From NCBI GenBank assembly GCA_964625245.1, contig CAZVAN010000021.1:1-16874 (forward strand): a stretch of DNA of 16,874 bases, given 5' to 3'. Under the pieces are notes generated by a model. It did no database searches, was not told the origin of the DNA, and saw only the letters and a program-made list of their open reading frames with translations. This document shows positions 1 to 6,039 of the stretch, in pieces. How positions within the stretch are numbered: position 1 is the stretch's first letter; every line of letters begins with the position of its first letter. Made by a program: the position numbers and the translations under genes. This DNA is from CAZVAN01 sp964625245 (GTDB lineage Bacteria; Patescibacteriota; Saccharimonadia; Saccharimonadales; UBA10212).

Positions 1-58
1 CTTTTTGAAGGATGGATTTACCCGCGCCAGGGGCTCCCGTAATGTATATGAAAGGCAT
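1..58 (-). CDS. P-loop NTPase/kinase, N-terminal fragment (runs off left edge)
   Basis: The window contains only the first 19 codons, read leftwards from ATG at 58-56. They translate to MPFIYITGAPGAGKSILQK, a beta strand followed by a Walker A loop (GAPGAGKS, residues 8-15), so the product binds a nucleoside triphosphate. Small kinases and adenylate-kinase-like proteins start this way, but the substrate cannot be told from this fragment. An extended -10 (TGTTATCAT, 73-65) ends 6 nt before the ATG and no ribosome binding site is visible, which suggests a leaderless mRNA. The gene is the third member of the tRNA-Gln cassette-like series, just past the repeat at 94-135. It is the second P-loop phosphotransfer-type gene among the three. 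Confidence 0.7.
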   Translation of the reverse strand, partial: MPFIYITGAPGAGKSILQK

Positions 59-64
59 GCCTAA

Positions 65-73
65 ATGATAACA
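65..73 (-). promoter_or_regulatory. Extended -10 promoter of the partial P-loop gene
   Basis: The minus strand reads TG-T-TATCAT, an extended -10 element. Six bases separate it from the ATG at 58, so transcription should start at or next to the start codon. No convincing -35 is seen. Confidence 0.45.
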
Positions 74-93
74 AAAAACGCCATTGTATAAGC

Positions 94-135
94 GCTCATG
101 CTTGGCTGCCCTTAGTGGACGTACTTCGCAACTTT
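94..135 (-). repeat. Cassette-junction repeat, copy C (42 nt)
   Basis: This lies between the Nudix stop codon (153) and the next P-loop gene (start 58). It matches copy B (767-807) at 39 of 42 aligned positions, with two transitions and one single-base indel. Its low-coordinate 15 bases (94-108, GCTCATGCTTGGCTG on the plus strand) match the tRNA-Gln 3' junction at 1410-1424 with one mismatch. The rest (109-135) is shared only with copy B. Copy B lies 673 nt away. Confidence 0.85.
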
Positions 136-152
136 AATATCAGGGTGCGACA

Positions 153-716
153 CTAATTATTGTCAATCCAGAGTTTGTAGAACAGTAGCACGCCCAGTGA
201 TTGGCCGTCGGTTAATTCACCTTTCGTTATCATTTCAAAAACCTTATCTCTCGGGATGGCTTCGGGTGGCTTAATTGCTTCACCGGATTCATGTTTTTTT
301 GTAGCAGGCTGTAAATCCTGGGCTAAAAATACAAGATTATGATCATTCATGGGTCCATTGTTTGACGGAAACATATCCCCTAATTGCGTCCATTTATCAG
401 CCGTAAATCCAAGTTCTTCTTTTAGCTCTTTTTGCGCAGCCTCCAGAGGAGTATCGCCATCATCAATCCCACCGCCTGGAATTTCCCACCGCCATTCCCG
501 AAGTTGATAGCGGAAGTTCTCGATTAAATAAATTTCTTTTTGGTTTGTTTCGGCTATAACAAGAACGCCTGGCTTGGACTCAATAACGTAATACTGTCCT
601 TCTTCGCCGCCTGGTGTAATGACTTTATCTTCCCGGACTTTGAGCCATGGAGTATCAAGAGCGAGTTTAGAAGAGAGTGTCTTCCATGGGTTATTGTTCT
701 TCTCTGGCTTATTCAT
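153..716 (-). CDS. Nudix hydrolase, ADP-ribose pyrophosphatase-like
   Basis: The 187-aa product is a Nudix pyrophosphohydrolase that should cleave a nucleoside diphosphate linked to another moiety, giving a nucleoside monophosphate and a phosphorylated product. The Nudix box begins at Gly82 and contains Lys96-Glu97, the metal-binding Glu100-Glu101 and Gly103. Two conservative changes from the consensus GX5EX7REUXEEXGU are visible: Asp88 for the first Glu and Lys96 for Arg. The N-terminal strand region and the following GLEEGQ/VIESKPGVLV-type layout fit the ADP-ribose pyrophosphatase (NudF) branch, though GDP-mannose or another sugar nucleotide is possible. It is the sole gene of the middle cassette-like unit, flanked by repeat copies B and C. 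An extended -10 (TGGTATCCT) ends 8 nt before the ATG, and there is no clear ribosome binding site. Confidence 0.9.
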   Translation of the reverse strand: MNKPEKNNNPWKTLSSKLALDTPWLKVREDKVITPGGEEGQYYVIESKPGVLVIAETNQKEIYLIENFRYQLREWRWEIPGGGIDDGDTPLEAAQKELKEELGFTADKWTQLGDMFPSNNGPMNDHNLVFLAQDLQPATKKHESGEAIKPPEAIPRDKVFEMITKGELTDGQSLGVLLFYKLWIDNN

Positions 717-724
717 GTGTTATC

Positions 725-733
725 AGGATACCA
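725..733 (-). promoter_or_regulatory. Extended -10 promoter of the Nudix gene
   Basis: The minus strand reads TG-G-TATCCT, eight bases before the ATG at 716. It predicts a transcript with almost no 5' leader. No good -35 is seen, as is usual for extended -10 promoters. Confidence 0.4.
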
Positions 734-766
734 TTTTGTCCTAATGCATTTAGATAAATCGATAAT

Positions 767-807
767 GCTTATGCTTGGCTGCCCCTAGTGGACGTACTTC
801 GAACTTT
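767..807 (-). repeat. Cassette-junction repeat, copy B (41 nt)
   Basis: This lies between the kinase stop (846) and the Nudix promoter. Plus-strand bases 767-781 (GCTTATGCTTGGCTG) are identical to 1410-1424 at the tRNA-Gln 3' end. Bases 782-807 are shared only with copy C. A small dyad, GGC-T-GCC, is centred on the boundary between the two parts. The junction at the tRNA lies 643 nt away. Confidence 0.87.
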
Positions 808-845
808 CGAAATGGTTGAACAGGATGTAGAGCCAGAGTTTCAAA

Positions 846-1385
846 CTATGTTTTAAGTTGAGATCCGAGCATATCAATAATCATATGCACCGTTTCCTCT
901 GTGTTATGATTTGTAGAATCAATCTTTACGAAATCACGATAGAATCTATTGTTCGAAAAGTAATCGTGATGTTCCTCAACCATGGATTTACCCATAGCTA
1001 GATCTCCTGAGCGCTCTGAGTCTCGCTTTACGGCCATATCAATATGAGGTAGCAGGACAACTTTATGAGTTAGGATAACGTGTTTCTGTAGTTCAAGCCA
1101 CGCTTGTTCGTCTAGGTAGCCGTTGATAATAACGTTATAGCTGTTATCGAGGAAATTCCGGGTAAGCAATCCTAGACTATCGCCTACTAGTTCCCATTGG
1201 TTGAAGCCCCATTTTTTGGTGCCATCAGGCTTCAGTTCATACGAAAACCCACTGACTATCATGTGTTTGATATGGTCAGCGTCAATGTTCACGCACTGCT
1301 TAAGTTGCTTAGCAAGACCTTCTGCTACAGTGCTTTTGCCTGAACCAGAAGGGCCAGTAATAGCTAAAACAAATCTGTCACTCAT
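846..1385 (-). CDS. Small P-loop kinase (AAA_33/zeta-toxin-like)
   Basis: The 179-aa product is a small P-loop phosphotransferase. The Walker A loop is GPSGSGKST at residues 11-19. A DADH motif near residue 36 is a plausible phosphate-acceptor or Mg site, and KRDSERSG around residue 120 resembles the arginine-bearing lid of adenylate-kinase-like and AAA_33 enzymes. The substrate could be a nucleoside, sugar, antibiotic or small metabolite; the sequence does not decide. ATG 1385 is used because the upstream ATG at 1389 is in another frame that stops at once. It is the first gene after tRNA-Gln in the cassette-like series. An extended -10 (TGATATGAT, 1400-1392) ends 6 nt before the ATG, so the mRNA is probably leaderless. 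Confidence 0.85.
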   Translation of the reverse strand: MSDRFVLAITGPSGSGKSTVAEGLAKQLKQCVNIDADHIKHMIVSGFSYELKPDGTKKWGFNQWELVGDSLGLLTRNFLDNSYNVIINGYLDEQAWLELQKHVILTHKVVLLPHIDMAVKRDSERSGDLAMGKSMVEEHHDYFSNNRFYRDFVKIDSTNHNTEETVHMIIDMLGSQLKT

Positions 1386-1391
1386 TCATTT

Positions 1392-1400
1392 ATCATATCA
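1392..1400 (-). promoter_or_regulatory. Extended -10 promoter of the cassette kinase
   Basis: The minus strand reads TG-A-TATGAT, six bases before the ATG at 1385. It sits inside the unit, downstream of the tRNA junction, so the gene need not depend on read-through from the tRNA promoter. Confidence 0.45.
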
Positions 1401-1409
1401 AACCAACGT

Positions 1410-1424
1410 GCTTATGCTTGGCTG
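1410..1424 (-). repeat. tRNA-end junction (putative att site), copy A
   Basis: Fifteen bases at the 3' end of tRNA-Gln are identical to part of copy B (767-781) and have one mismatch to copy C (94-108). On the minus strand they read CAGCCA followed by AGCATAAGC. The first six bases are the last two acceptor bases, the discriminator G and the encoded CCA of the tRNA; the rest is flank. This is what site-specific insertion at a tRNA 3' end leaves behind. Confidence 0.75.
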
Positions 1425-1493
1425 GGGAGGAGGGACTCGAACCCCCGAATGCCAGGACCAAAACCTGGTGCCTTACCACTTGGCCACTCCCCA
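1419..1493 (-). tRNA. tRNA-Gln (TTG) with encoded CCA
   Basis: The minus strand folds into a full cloverleaf. The acceptor stem pairs TGGGGAG with CTCCCCA. The D arm is GCC/GGC. The anticodon arm is CCAGG-TTTTGGT-CCTGG, giving anticodon TTG. The T arm has loop TTCGAGT. The discriminator is G, the usual glutamine identity base, and CCA is encoded at 1421-1419. The body without discriminator and CCA is 71 nt (1423-1493). It reads CAA and, by wobble, CAG. The 3' end doubles as the anchor of the cassette-like series to its left. Confidence 0.94.
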
Positions 1494-1632
1494 TCGTCGG
1501 AACATACGCTTAAGCCTCGTTTTGCCTGTTCGGCAAAAGCTTCGGCCTATGGGTATCTTCCTCCTCCCAAAATCGCTTATCCTCAAGCGATTTTGCTAAA
1601 ACACTCGGTCAGGCACTCGCGCCCTGAACCAA
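1494..1632 (-). ncRNA. Structured leader or small RNA upstream of tRNA-Gln
   Basis: Between a minus-strand promoter (TTGGAC 1666-1661, TATAAT 1644-1639) and the tRNA are about 140 bases without a plausible gene but with three successive hairpins. These are 1607-1613 with 1623-1630 (7 bp with one bulge), 1569-1578 with 1585-1594 (10 bp perfect, 6-nt loop, flanked by A and T runs on both strands) and 1520-1526 with 1532-1538 (7 bp perfect). They may be the 5' part of a tRNA precursor or a separate small RNA. The middle hairpin could also act as a bidirectional terminator, but no gene ends into it. I do not recognise a known RNA family. Confidence 0.4.
1569..1594. terminator. Perfect 10-bp hairpin with A/T flanks
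   Basis: AAAATCGCTT pairs perfectly with AAGCGATTTT around a 6-nt loop. On either strand the right arm ends in TTTT, as in a short bidirectional intrinsic terminator. It lies between divergent promoters rather than at a gene end, so a structural role in the RNA upstream of the tRNA is equally possible. Confidence 0.4.
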
Positions 1633-1638
1633 GACTAT

Positions 1639-1666
1639 ATTATAAGCTAAACTGTTTGGCGTCCAA
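1639..1666 (-). promoter_or_regulatory. Minus-strand promoter towards tRNA-Gln
   Basis: TTGGAC (1666-1661), a 16-nt spacer and a perfect TATAAT (1644-1639) point leftwards and put the transcription start near 1632. The only downstream gene before the cassettes is tRNA-Gln, about 140 nt away. A closer but weaker -10 (TATGTT, 1505-1500) could be an alternative. Confidence 0.45.
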
Positions 1667-1671
1667 TCTGT

Positions 1672-1700
1672 TTTACAGATAGAGGTAAAAATATTATAAT
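1672..1700 (+). promoter_or_regulatory. Promoter of the hydrolase-glycosyltransferase operon
   Basis: TTTACA (1672-1677), a 17-nt spacer and a perfect TATAAT (1695-1700) precede the ATG at 1712 by 11 nt. The predicted leader is only about 5 nt. It lies back-to-back with the minus-strand tRNA promoter. Confidence 0.7.
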
Positions 1701-1711
1701 TAGGTTTAACT

Positions 1712-2641
1712 ATGCCAAAAACCGCTCGCAAACCTGAAGATTTTATAGTGCCTTTAAATATGAATGGTTTAGAGGGACGGATGATGCGTTTACCTTCTAA
1801 AACAAAGAAAAAGCGAGAGATTTTATTCTTGTATGGGTCGCATTCTAGTTTGGAGCGCTGGTGGGGGTTAGCTGAGGAGCTAAGCAAGTTCGGCAACGTA
1901 ACTATGCCCGACTTTCCGGGGCTTGGCGGCATGACGCCGCTATATAAAATTGGTCAGCAACCTACAGTAGATAATTTGGCTGATTATCTGGCGTCGTTTA
2001 TAAAGCTAAAGTATCGAAATAAACGGGTCACGATAATGGGCATGAGCCTAGGGTTTGTTATTGCTACTCGGATGCTGCAAAAATACCCTGAACTAACAAA
2101 AAAGGTCGATATGCTAGTAAGCATTGTTGGCTTTGCTCAAGGTAAGGACTTAATTTTTACCAAGAAACGGCTTTTCATTTATCGCAACGCCTCAAGAATT
2201 TTCGCTAGAAAGTGGCCGGCATTCTTCTTCCATCATATTGCACTGAACCCATTCCTTATCAGGCTGGTCTACCACCGTACCATGAATGCTAAAGAGAAGT
2301 TTAAGGACATGGACGGTGAGCAGTTTGAACGAACAATGCAGATGGAAATTAACCTTTGGCACATAAATGATATCCGCACTCAGTTTAAAAACTACCTGGA
2401 AATCTTTAAGCTCGATAACACAAAAAAGCGAGTCAATCTGCCGGTATATCATGTGGCAGCTAAAGGCGACCGGTATTTTAATAATGTACGGGTTGAAGAG
2501 CACATGAGGCGTGTCTTTGATGATTTTGAAATCTTCTACTCCGCAACACCCAACCACGCACCGACAATTATCGCTACCACTCGTGAGGCGGCTCCCTTCT
2601 TTCCACCGGCGCTGCGCAAAAGGTTTAACTCAGAAAAGTAG
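1712..2641 (+). CDS. Alpha/beta-fold hydrolase
   Basis: The 309-aa soluble protein has an alpha/beta-hydrolase layout. An oxyanion-hole region LYGSHSS lies at 40-46, followed by DFPGLGG at 67-73. The nucleophile elbow is GMSLGF with Ser112, the acid is probably Asp253 (AAKGDRYF) and the base His282 (PNHAPT). A lid-like insert at about 150-240 is rich in Lys, Arg and aromatic residues and may bind a lipid or membrane surface. It is first in a plus-strand operon, 21 nt before a GT4 glycosyltransferase, which suggests a lipid or acyl-sugar substrate such as deacylation or acyl transfer in envelope glycolipid metabolism. That role is inference from context; the fold and triad are seen. A consensus promoter lies directly upstream. 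Confidence 0.85.
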   Translation: MPKTARKPEDFIVPLNMNGLEGRMMRLPSKTKKKREILFLYGSHSSLERWWGLAEELSKFGNVTMPDFPGLGGMTPLYKIGQQPTVDNLADYLASFIKLKYRNKRVTIMGMSLGFVIATRMLQKYPELTKKVDMLVSIVGFAQGKDLIFTKKRLFIYRNASRIFARKWPAFFFHHIALNPFLIRLVYHRTMNAKEKFKDMDGEQFERTMQMEINLWHINDIRTQFKNYLEIFKLDNTKKRVNLPVYHVAAKGDRYFNNVRVEEHMRRVFDDFEIFYSATPNHAPTIIATTREAAPFFPPALRKRFNSEK

Positions 2642-2646
2642 AAGAT

Positions 2647-2655
2647 TGGTATACT
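2647..2655 (+). promoter_or_regulatory. Internal extended -10 before the first glycosyltransferase
   Basis: TGGTATACT has an extended -10 form and ends 7 nt before the ATG at 2663. It would allow a second, nearly leaderless transcript of the glycosyltransferases. An overlapping AAGG could serve as a weak ribosome binding site in the longer operon mRNA. Confidence 0.4.
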
Positions 2656-2662
2656 TAAGGTA

Positions 2663-3829
2663 ATGAAAATAGCCTTGGTCTGTCCTTATGAGATGATTGG
2701 CCACGCCGGTGGCGTTGCTCAGGTAGTGGAGCATCTGCAGGACGGTTTAATAAAAAAGGGGCACATTGTTAAGATAATTACACCTAGGCCGTCTAAATAT
2801 AAGGGTAAGGCGCCGGAGGGCTATATTTTGCTTGGTAATTCTGCCAATACCAAGCTAAGCCCTGGTCTTGGTACGGCCGGCACCTGGACTTTCGACATTG
2901 ATAATGAAGAGGTTCAGAAGGTACTCAAGAAGGAGAAGTTTGACGTAATCAACTTTCATGAACCCTGGGCGCCAATTTTAGCTCGCCAAATATTAATATA
3001 TTCGTCAACCGCGCACGTTGGGACGCTCCACGCCAATTTGAGTGATAGCGTTGCTGGCAAGTCTATCTTTAGTGTATTTACAGCCTACGGTAGAGCAATC
3101 ACGGAAAAAATGGATTTACTGACCGCACCTTCTTCGGCGTCCGTTGAGCTTATAACTTCGAAGGCTCCTGACGAAAAACTAGTTAAAAATATTCGCTACA
3201 TACCCAATGGCATTGACCTGAAAAGGTACCAAACCCGCCCAAGCTCAGCGATTCACCACCCCGACATAAAAACAATTCTGTTTGTTGGGCGATTGGAAGG
3301 CCGTAAAGGAGTTAAATATCTTCTCAAGGCCTATCACGAACTAACTATGAAGCGTAGTGACGTGCAGCTATTTATTGCCGGCCAGGGGCCAGATGAACAG
3401 AAGCTTCGTGAGTATGTTAAAGAAATGGAAATTCCAAGAGTCACATTCCTGGGCTTTATTAGCGACGAGGACAAGATATACCATATGCACAGGGCTGACT
3501 TATTTTGCGCACCGGCTCATCGTGGTGAAGCCTTCGGCATCGTACTGCTGGAAGCCATGGCAGCACTTTGTCCAACTGTAGCCGGCGATAACTCGGGCTA
3601 TGAAAGCGTTATGAAAGGTACTGGCGCCATATCGCTAGTTAACCCGCTTGACACCATAGACTTTGCCCGCCGGCTAGAGATTCTCTTATATGATGAGCCG
3701 CTACGCAAGCTGTGGACGTCTTGGGCAGCTAAATATGTTAAGAACTTTGACTGGGCGCCAATTGTAGATCAATACGAAGCCGCCTATAAGGAAGCCATTA
3801 AACTTCATGCCGCAAAACCAAAAGCTTAA
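2663..3829 (+). CDS. GT4 family glycosyltransferase (PimA-like)
   Basis: The 388-aa product has the GT-B fold of family GT4 retaining glycosyltransferases, which move a sugar from a nucleotide donor to a lipid or glycan at the inner membrane face. The N-terminal domain starts MKIALVCPYEMIGHAGGVAQ, with the glycine loop GG at 16-17. The C-terminal donor domain carries PNGID (181-185), GRLEGRKG (209-216) and the EX7E pair Glu289/Glu297 in GEAFGIVLLEAMA. The opening and motif spacing resemble PimA, the phosphatidylinositol mannosyltransferase, but the acceptor is not known here. It overlaps the next gene, a second GT4 enzyme, by 23 nt, so the two probably act in sequence on one glycolipid or polysaccharide. 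Confidence 0.9.
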   Translation: MKIALVCPYEMIGHAGGVAQVVEHLQDGLIKKGHIVKIITPRPSKYKGKAPEGYILLGNSANTKLSPGLGTAGTWTFDIDNEEVQKVLKKEKFDVINFHEPWAPILARQILIYSSTAHVGTLHANLSDSVAGKSIFSVFTAYGRAITEKMDLLTAPSSASVELITSKAPDEKLVKNIRYIPNGIDLKRYQTRPSSAIHHPDIKTILFVGRLEGRKGVKYLLKAYHELTMKRSDVQLFIAGQGPDEQKLREYVKEMEIPRVTFLGFISDEDKIYHMHRADLFCAPAHRGEAFGIVLLEAMAALCPTVAGDNSGYESVMKGTGAISLVNPLDTIDFARRLEILLYDEPLRKLWTSWAAKYVKNFDWAPIVDQYEAAYKEAIKLHAAKPKA

Positions 3830-4952
3830 TATAGCTTTTCTATACGACGATAGTTTAGACGGTTCGGAGGGTGTCGCCAACCAGGTCAAGCTGCTGGGTG
3901 GCTGGATGAGCGCGCGGGGTCACAAGGTTAGCTATTTTGGGGGCGAAACCAAGTTAAAAGACTGGCATGGCGGCAAAGTTTACAGCCTTGCCAAAAATGT
4001 AAGGGTAAGATTTAACGGTAACCGCCTATCAATCCCCTTGCCTGCTAAAAAAGCAGCCATTAGACGGGCTTTGGCAGTCGAAAAACCTGATATTCTACAC
4101 GTCCAGATGCCCCATTCGCCTTTCATGAGCCAACGAGTTATAGATGCCGCAGGTAATACACCTGCTGTTGGCACTTTTCACATCTTTCCGGCCGGTAATT
4201 TAGTAAGAGTCGGAGCTCGTTTGCTGCGGTTAGCCTACCATGGCCGTCTTTCAAAAATAGGCGAGGTAGTTAGTGTTAGTTCAGCCGCCCAGGAGTTTGC
4301 AAAATCGTCCTTCAAACTTAAGACTTCGGTAGTTCCCAACATGGTCGATATTAAGCAGTTTAAAGTCCAAAAAGCTAGCATCAAGCCTAACCAAGTAGTC
4401 TTCTTGGGTAGATTGGTTGATCGAAAGGGGTGCGCCCAACTAATACAAGCCTTCTCGAGCGTCAAACAGCACATTCCGGAGGCTAGATTAGTTATTGCCG
4501 GCGACGGGCCACAGCGCAACCAGCTGGAGTTTCTTGCTAAGCGATTAGGTCTTGGAACAAGCGTTGAATTTCTTGGCTTTGTCAGCGAGCAGCAGAGACG
4601 TCAGCTACTGGCTAGCGCCGCCGTGGCTTGCTTCCCTTCCCTCTACGGCGAAAGTTTCGGCATCGTACTGATTGAAGCTATGGCGGCCGGCAGTGGAGTG
4701 GTACTGGCTGGCAATAACCCGGGTTATGCCAGTATTATGGGAGCCATCCCAGAAACTATGTTTGACCCACGTGATCCTAAAGCCTTGGGGGATAAAATTC
4801 TGCTTTTTTTAGGCGACAATCAACTAAGTACATCGGTTCATGAGTCCCAGGCCAAACTGGTTAAACAATTTGATGTTAACAATGTAGGCCCGCAGATAGA
4901 AGCACTTTATGAGCGGGCAATTGATAAAACAGCTGGGACAAGGCATAATTGA
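3807..4952 (+). CDS. Second GT4 family glycosyltransferase (PimA-like)
   Basis: This 381-aa product is another GT-B/GT4 enzyme of about the same length as its upstream neighbour. The N-terminal loop is GSEGVANQV, a variant of the usual GGV loop. The donor domain shows VVPNM (175-179), GRLVDRKG (201-208), AGDGP (231-235) and the EX7E pair Glu282/Glu290 in GESFGIVLIEAMA. It is clearly a paralogue of the upstream gene, but diverged enough that this is not a recent duplication. The ATG at 3807 lies 23 nt inside the upstream gene in another frame, with a weak AAGGAAG before it, which suggests translational coupling. It probably adds the next sugar of an envelope glycolipid. Confidence 0.9.
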   Translation: MPQNQKLNIAFLYDDSLDGSEGVANQVKLLGGWMSARGHKVSYFGGETKLKDWHGGKVYSLAKNVRVRFNGNRLSIPLPAKKAAIRRALAVEKPDILHVQMPHSPFMSQRVIDAAGNTPAVGTFHIFPAGNLVRVGARLLRLAYHGRLSKIGEVVSVSSAAQEFAKSSFKLKTSVVPNMVDIKQFKVQKASIKPNQVVFLGRLVDRKGCAQLIQAFSSVKQHIPEARLVIAGDGPQRNQLEFLAKRLGLGTSVEFLGFVSEQQRRQLLASAAVACFPSLYGESFGIVLIEAMAAGSGVVLAGNNPGYASIMGAIPETMFDPRDPKALGDKILLFLGDNQLSTSVHESQAKLVKQFDVNNVGPQIEALYERAIDKTAGTRHN

Positions 4953-4959
4953 GTCAAAT

Positions 4960-6036
4960 ATGAATAGCGGCCGAGACGTCACAGTCAATATAACCAACCG
5001 CACTATCATTCGTGTCTTTTTCTGGGTGGTGGCTTTTGTGCTGCTATTCAAATTCTTTGGCCGTATATCCCACGAGTTAACTCTTGTGTTCGCCTCTTTC
5101 TTCTTGGCCCTGGCGCTTAACCCGGTAGTCAGCGCCATGAGTAAACGCCTGAAGATAGATAGTCGAGTACGAGCTACAGCTGCTGCTTATACTATGGTGA
5201 TTGCTATTATAGCCATCTTCTTCTCCCTGGTAATCCCGCCTCTAGTGCGCCAAACCCGTACCTTTATCACCGACGTGCCGCAAATTGTTGAGAATTTTCA
5301 GACTCAGGATACCCGCTACGCCAGGCTAGCCAAGAAGTATAAACTCGACCAAAAAATAACTACCGGCGCTAAAAATTTCGCTAAAAACTATGCCGACTAT
5401 GGCAGCACGGTGCTAGATACCGGCAAAAGAGTGGCCGAAGTCTTTGTATCCATCATAGTGGTGCTGATAATGACCTTTATGATGCTGGTAGAGGGCCCAC
5501 GCTGGTTGGACTCGTTCTTTGCCCTAATGCCGCCTAAACGGCGGGCGCACGACCGTGAGATAGCCAGAAGGATGTATAGAGGCGTTACCGGCTTTGTTAA
5601 CGGCCAGGTAATCCTGGCTATAATAGCCGGCGTATTTGCCTTCAGTACTCTGGAGATAGCCAGTCATTTTACCAGCTCCTCTGTAAATGCCTTGGCTCTG
5701 GCCGGCATAGTCTCGGTGTTTGCCCTGATTCCACTGTTCGGTAATCCTGTCTCATCATTAATTGTGTGCTTGGTTTGTCTCAGCACTTCGGCCAGCTTGG
5801 CACTTATAATGTTAATTTACTTTGTGATTTATTTCTTTATAGAAAGCCACACTCTCCAGCCGGTAATTCAGTCTAAGCTCAATGATTTGTCGCCACTTCT
5901 GGTCTTTATAGCGGCCATCATAGGTATTGGTTTTGCTGGCTTTCTTGGCGCAATCATTGCAATCCCAACCGCCAGTGCCGTCAAAATCCTAGTTGAAGAT
6001 CAAATTCAAAAACGCGGCCTAAGAAGCGCTACTTAA
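4960..6036 (+). CDS. AI-2E/PerM family membrane protein
   Basis: This multi-pass inner-membrane protein of the AI-2E transporter (PerM, UPF0118) family has 358 aa from ATG 4960. About eight hydrophobic segments are visible: two near the N-terminus, one ending in the VIPPL motif, a soluble helical stretch (QTRTFITDVPQIVENFQ onwards), then a run of helices with MLVEGPRW, LIPLFGNP and the C-terminal FIESHTLQPVIQSKLNDLSP and GFAGFLGAIIAIPTA family signatures. I prefer ATG 4960, which lies 7 nt after the previous stop. An in-frame ATG at 4909 would add 17 residues and overlap the upstream gene. Family members have been linked to export of small molecules or to Na+/H+ exchange; the substrate here is unknown. 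Confidence 0.9.
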   Translation: MNSGRDVTVNITNRTIIRVFFWVVAFVLLFKFFGRISHELTLVFASFFLALALNPVVSAMSKRLKIDSRVRATAAAYTMVIAIIAIFFSLVIPPLVRQTRTFITDVPQIVENFQTQDTRYARLAKKYKLDQKITTGAKNFAKNYADYGSTVLDTGKRVAEVFVSIIVVLIMTFMMLVEGPRWLDSFFALMPPKRRAHDREIARRMYRGVTGFVNGQVILAIIAGVFAFSTLEIASHFTSSSVNALALAGIVSVFALIPLFGNPVSSLIVCLVCLSTSASLALIMLIYFVIYFFIESHTLQPVIQSKLNDLSPLLVFIAAIIGIGFAGFLGAIIAIPTASAVKILVEDQIQKRGLRSAT

Positions 6037-6039
6037 AGC

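Noticed and set aside
540..788. Plus-strand open frame across the Nudix gene
   Set aside because: It is antisense to a well-supported Nudix gene and runs into the repeat; its product shows no recognisable motif.
94..807. Classical integron attC sites
   Set aside because: The repeats lack the GTTRRRY and RYYYAAC core sites in the right places and no integron integrase is in the window. The cassette layout is similar, but the sequence is not.
767..845. Remnant of a second tRNA in repeat copy B (GTTCGAA resembles a T loop)
   Set aside because: The flanks do not pair into a T stem, the acceptor half has no partner, and copy C breaks the loop with an extra base.
4909..4959. Upstream start (ATG 4909) for the AI-2E family gene
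   Set aside because: It adds 17 hydrophilic residues inside the preceding gene, has no ribosome binding site and is not needed for the family domain; ATG 4960 fits the spacing better.
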